Shown here one piece after another: positions 62,090 to 64,000 of a stretch of 64,000 nt of DNA (the stretch's first letter is position 1; every line of letters begins with the position of its first letter). Under the pieces are notes generated by a model. The model saw nothing but the letters and a program-made list of their open reading frames with translations. It was not told the DNA's origin and did no database searches. This DNA comes from Pseudomonadales bacterium (GTDB lineage Bacteria > Pseudomonadota > Gammaproteobacteria > Pseudomonadales > Azotimanducaceae), in assembly GCA_022827905.1 (NCBI GenBank), contig JAJEIQ010000064.1, positions 1 through 64,000 of the forward strand, read 5' to 3'. A program made the translations under genes and the position numbers.

Positions 62090-63298
62090 TCATCCCGCAG
62101 GAAACAATCCCGGCAGCCATCGGCTGGCCAGTGCGGCTGGAAAAGCGATCCTGAGCGGCGCTCGGGAGCTTCGAGCACTCAAAACCCCGGCCTTCAGCAT
62201 TGCGCTGACGATGCGCCGTGCTTGTCGGTCTCCGGTGCCTACCAGTCCCGCCACATCACCGCGCGGGAGTTCGCCACGGTACAGGACCGCATCCATGACA
62301 TTGCCCGACCGCGACGGCAGACCGCCGGTCCGCACTTGCTCCTCCACCCAAAGCTGGATGCGCACCCGCAGTTGGCGGGGCTCGATCAGGCCTTCCATGA
62401 AGGTCACTTGATCGAGGCAGGTTTGCAGGAAGAAGCGCGTGAAGTCCGCCAGCGCCGCCTCACTGCGGCTGCCCCGTCCATCGAGGTCGCCGCGACGGGG
62501 TTGGTCGCAGGCGCTCAAGTGCGCTTTGTACGCACTTTCCTGCCGTGCCAGTCCGCGGGCAATCGACCAGACGGCCCCGGCGTCCAGAGCATCGCGCAAC
62601 ATCGCATGGGACATGAGACGCGCCACTCGTCCATTGCCATCAACGAAGGGGTGAATCCAAAGCAGACGGTGATGCGCCGCCGCTGCTGACAGGATCGTGG
62701 CGGCTTTGCCGAGTTGGCCATAAACCGCTTCAAAACGCCGCAGGAATCGGGGCACCGCTCCAGGGCTGATCGGGACATGGGCGCCGACCTTTACGTCCCG
62801 ATCGCGCAGTGTGCCAGGCTCCATCCGGATGCGCTCCCCAGACTCGGGATTCTCCGCCCAAAGCAGGTCGTCGGGAAGCTGTTCCCCGAAGCGTTGGTGG
62901 ATTTCGCAGATCCCCGACCGGGTCGCAACCCGGCCGGCGAGGCCACCCGCGTCGATCCACGCCTGAACGGCGACATGGGCTTTGGCTTCAAGCTGGAGAT
63001 TGCGCTTTCCCGGCTCATCGCTGTAGTCGTTGCGCAGAGCCCGTTCGATGTCAACCGGATGGGTGTCATGTCCCTCAATGAGGTTGGAGTAGTAGCAATT
63101 CATGGCCCGGACGAGATCGGCCAAGGCGGCGATTGCTCCTTCCGGCAAGCTGCGCCGCAACCCCGCTGACTTGGCGGCCAACTCCACCGCAAGCTCAGTT
63201 AGGTTCGGTCGATGGGCCGAATCCTCGCTCACCAGCAGTGGTTCCATCACCGCGATGACTTCTCCTCGGTCTTCCAATCTGGATACGTCCGCTTTCAT
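62090..63298 (-). CDS. Fic-family protein (putative AMPylase) with N-terminal inhibitory helix
   Basis: A 402-residue Fic-domain protein. The active-site loop HPFVDGNGRVARL (about 214-226) matches HxFx(D/E)GNGRxxR with the catalytic His intact. Upstream, SNLIEGHD (about 71-78) fits the (S/T)xxxE(G/N) inhibitory motif, so it is a class II, self-inhibited enzyme. The C-terminal part (about 310-400) looks like a winged helix, as in COG3177 proteins. Likely activity is AMP transfer to a target protein; no antitoxin gene is needed. The start codon lies inside a 17-bp sequence repeated 89 bases upstream. Its 3' end is 44 bases from tRNA-Thr. Confidence 0.92.
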   Translation of the reverse strand: MKADVSRLEDRGEVIAVMEPLLVSEDSAHRPNLTELAVELAAKSAGLRRSLPEGAIAALADLVRAMNCYYSNLIEGHDTHPVDIERALRNDYSDEPGKRNLQLEAKAHVAVQAWIDAGGLAGRVATRSGICEIHQRFGEQLPDDLLWAENPESGERIRMEPGTLRDRDVKVGAHVPISPGAVPRFLRRFEAVYGQLGKAATILSAAAAHHRLLWIHPFVDGNGRVARLMSHAMLRDALDAGAVWSIARGLARQESAYKAHLSACDQPRRGDLDGRGSRSEAALADFTRFFLQTCLDQVTFMEGLIEPRQLRVRIQLWVEEQVRTGGLPSRSGNVMDAVLYRGELPRGDVAGLVGTGDRQARRIVSAMLKAGVLSARSSRAPLRIAFPAALASRWLPGLFPAG

Positions 63299-63392
63299 GT
63301 CCGCTTTTTTCCGTAGAATTACCTATATATAACATGTAGTTAAGCACCTTCATAGCCGTGTATTGCGGCCCGAAAGTCCGCTTTTATGTCCG
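63287..63392 (-). repeat. 17-bp direct repeat around the Fic promoter region
   Basis: GTCCGCTTTCATGTCCG at 63287-63303 and GTCCGCTTTTATGTCCG at 63376-63392 differ at one base. The first contains the Fic start codon on the minus strand (CAT to ATG); in the second copy the same position reads ATA. Between them is an AT-rich stretch with TATATATAA (63324-63332) that may hold the promoter. Confidence 0.6.
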
Positions 63393-63555
63393 GAAAAAGA
63401 ACCGCCTTGATTGGTCACGGTAATCCGTAAAGACCCACTGGCTGAACACACGCCCCATCGTGAAGCGAACGTGAAAGGAACCTCCGCCCGCGTTCACACC
63501 GGCTTCATGGGGGATGCGTGAAGCTGCCTGCGCGAAACAACTTAAGGAGCAGGCC

Positions 63556-64000
63556 ATGAGAACTCTCTTGATGGGCATCGCAACCGCGCTGTGCCTAACC
63601 GGTTGCGGAAGCTCGAACAACAACGAGGCGCCGCCGACCCCAACGCCACCCCCGCCGCCCCCGGAACCCGATGCGTTCGTCGAGGTGATACATGCCTCGC
63701 CCGACGCGCCGAACGTGAACATCCGCATCGACGGGGAGGAGGCGTTCAGCGACGTGCCCTACAAAGCAGTCGGGGGCGCGCTGCTGGTCGAGGAGACGGT
63801 CTCGGTCGAGGTGGAAGGCATCATTCCGGGCGGCAACGCCGTCGTGATCGGACCGGCGGACATCGACCCGGTGACTGGAGACCGGACCACGGTGGTCGCC
63901 GTCAACGGCGTTGCGGAGATCGAGCCGTTGGTGTTGTCGGCATCGATTGAGGGCCTGAGCGGGACCGATGCGCAGGTGCGCATCGTGCACGCGGCGCCAG
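63556..64000 (+). CDS. DUF4397-domain lipoprotein (3' end beyond window)
   Basis: 148 codons are visible and the frame is open at the right edge. The lipobox LTGC is at about residues 14-17 after a short signal, followed by an Asn/Pro-rich linker (about 18-38). A DUF4397 repeat begins VIHASPDAPNVNIRIDGEEAF (about 44-64), and a second apparently begins VRIVHAAP at the edge. AAGGAG lies 8 bases before the ATG. These lipoproteins are surface proteins of unknown function. Confidence 0.82.
   Translation, partial: MRTLLMGIATALCLTGCGSSNNNEAPPTPTPPPPPPEPDAFVEVIHASPDAPNVNIRIDGEEAFSDVPYKAVGGALLVEETVSVEVEGIIPGGNAVVIGPADIDPVTGDRTTVVAVNGVAEIEPLVLSASIEGLSGTDAQVRIVHAAP

Overview
This window is a GC-rich chromosomal segment of a gammaproteobacterium. 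Lineage-level markers are a division/cell-wall (dcw) cluster in gammaproteobacterial order, rplM-rpsI followed by petABC and sspA-sspB, the rsmI-lpoA-yraN-dolP group, dciA next to a LytM-type peptidase gene and secA, a pilBCD set with pilins, and a class A RNase P RNA. The many TonB receptors, sulfatases and uronate genes suggest a marine or host-associated heterotroph, probably from an uncultured lineage. This placement is an inference from gene order and protein motifs, not from a database search.

Positions 1-31000 are accessory. The left edge holds the 5' end of an IS4-type transposase gene, directly against a TonB-dependent receptor gene. Next come a sodium/solute symporter, small enzymes (ABM monooxygenase, Nudix, MAPEG) and a complete glucuronate-to-KDG module (uxuA, uxaC, uxuB). 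A fatty acyl-CoA type block follows (two crotonases and an acyl-CoA ligase), with an amidohydrolase remnant inside it, a beta-propeller lipoprotein and a Uma2-family gene. Two divergent sulfatases follow. A seven-gene minus-strand operon (30963 to 20596) comes last: TonB receptor, Tat-exported TIM-barrel protein, large cytochrome c/beta-propeller protein, two Gfo/Idh/MocA oxidoreductases flanking an Nramp-like transporter, and a GntR regulator. Together this region looks like a sulfated, uronate-containing glycan utilisation zone, with an oxidative sugar operon whose substrate cannot be read from the sequence.

Positions 31000-62000 are mostly core. They contain rplM-rpsI, the cytochrome bc1 operon petABC, sspA-sspB, and the dcw cluster on the minus strand (mraZ, rsmH, ftsL, ftsI, murE, mraY, murD, ftsW, murC, ftsQ, ftsA, ftsZ). 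murF, murG, murB and ddl are absent from their usual places. A promoter and MraZ-box operator precede mraZ. rnpB, rsmI, lpoA, yraN, dolP, dciA, a LytM peptidase gene, secA, pilD-pilC-pilB, two pilin genes and tRNA-Thr(CGT) follow. The window ends with a class II Fic protein and the start of a DUF4397 lipoprotein.

The recurring oddity is short palindromic or tandem DNA inserted in frame into genes. Examples are a double-hairpin 48-bp unit in the Uma2 gene, tandem 18-bp hairpins in the Nudix gene, 24-bp triplets in lpoA and a 69-bp duplication in the cytochrome protein. A REP-like 19-bp palindrome also occurs between genes.
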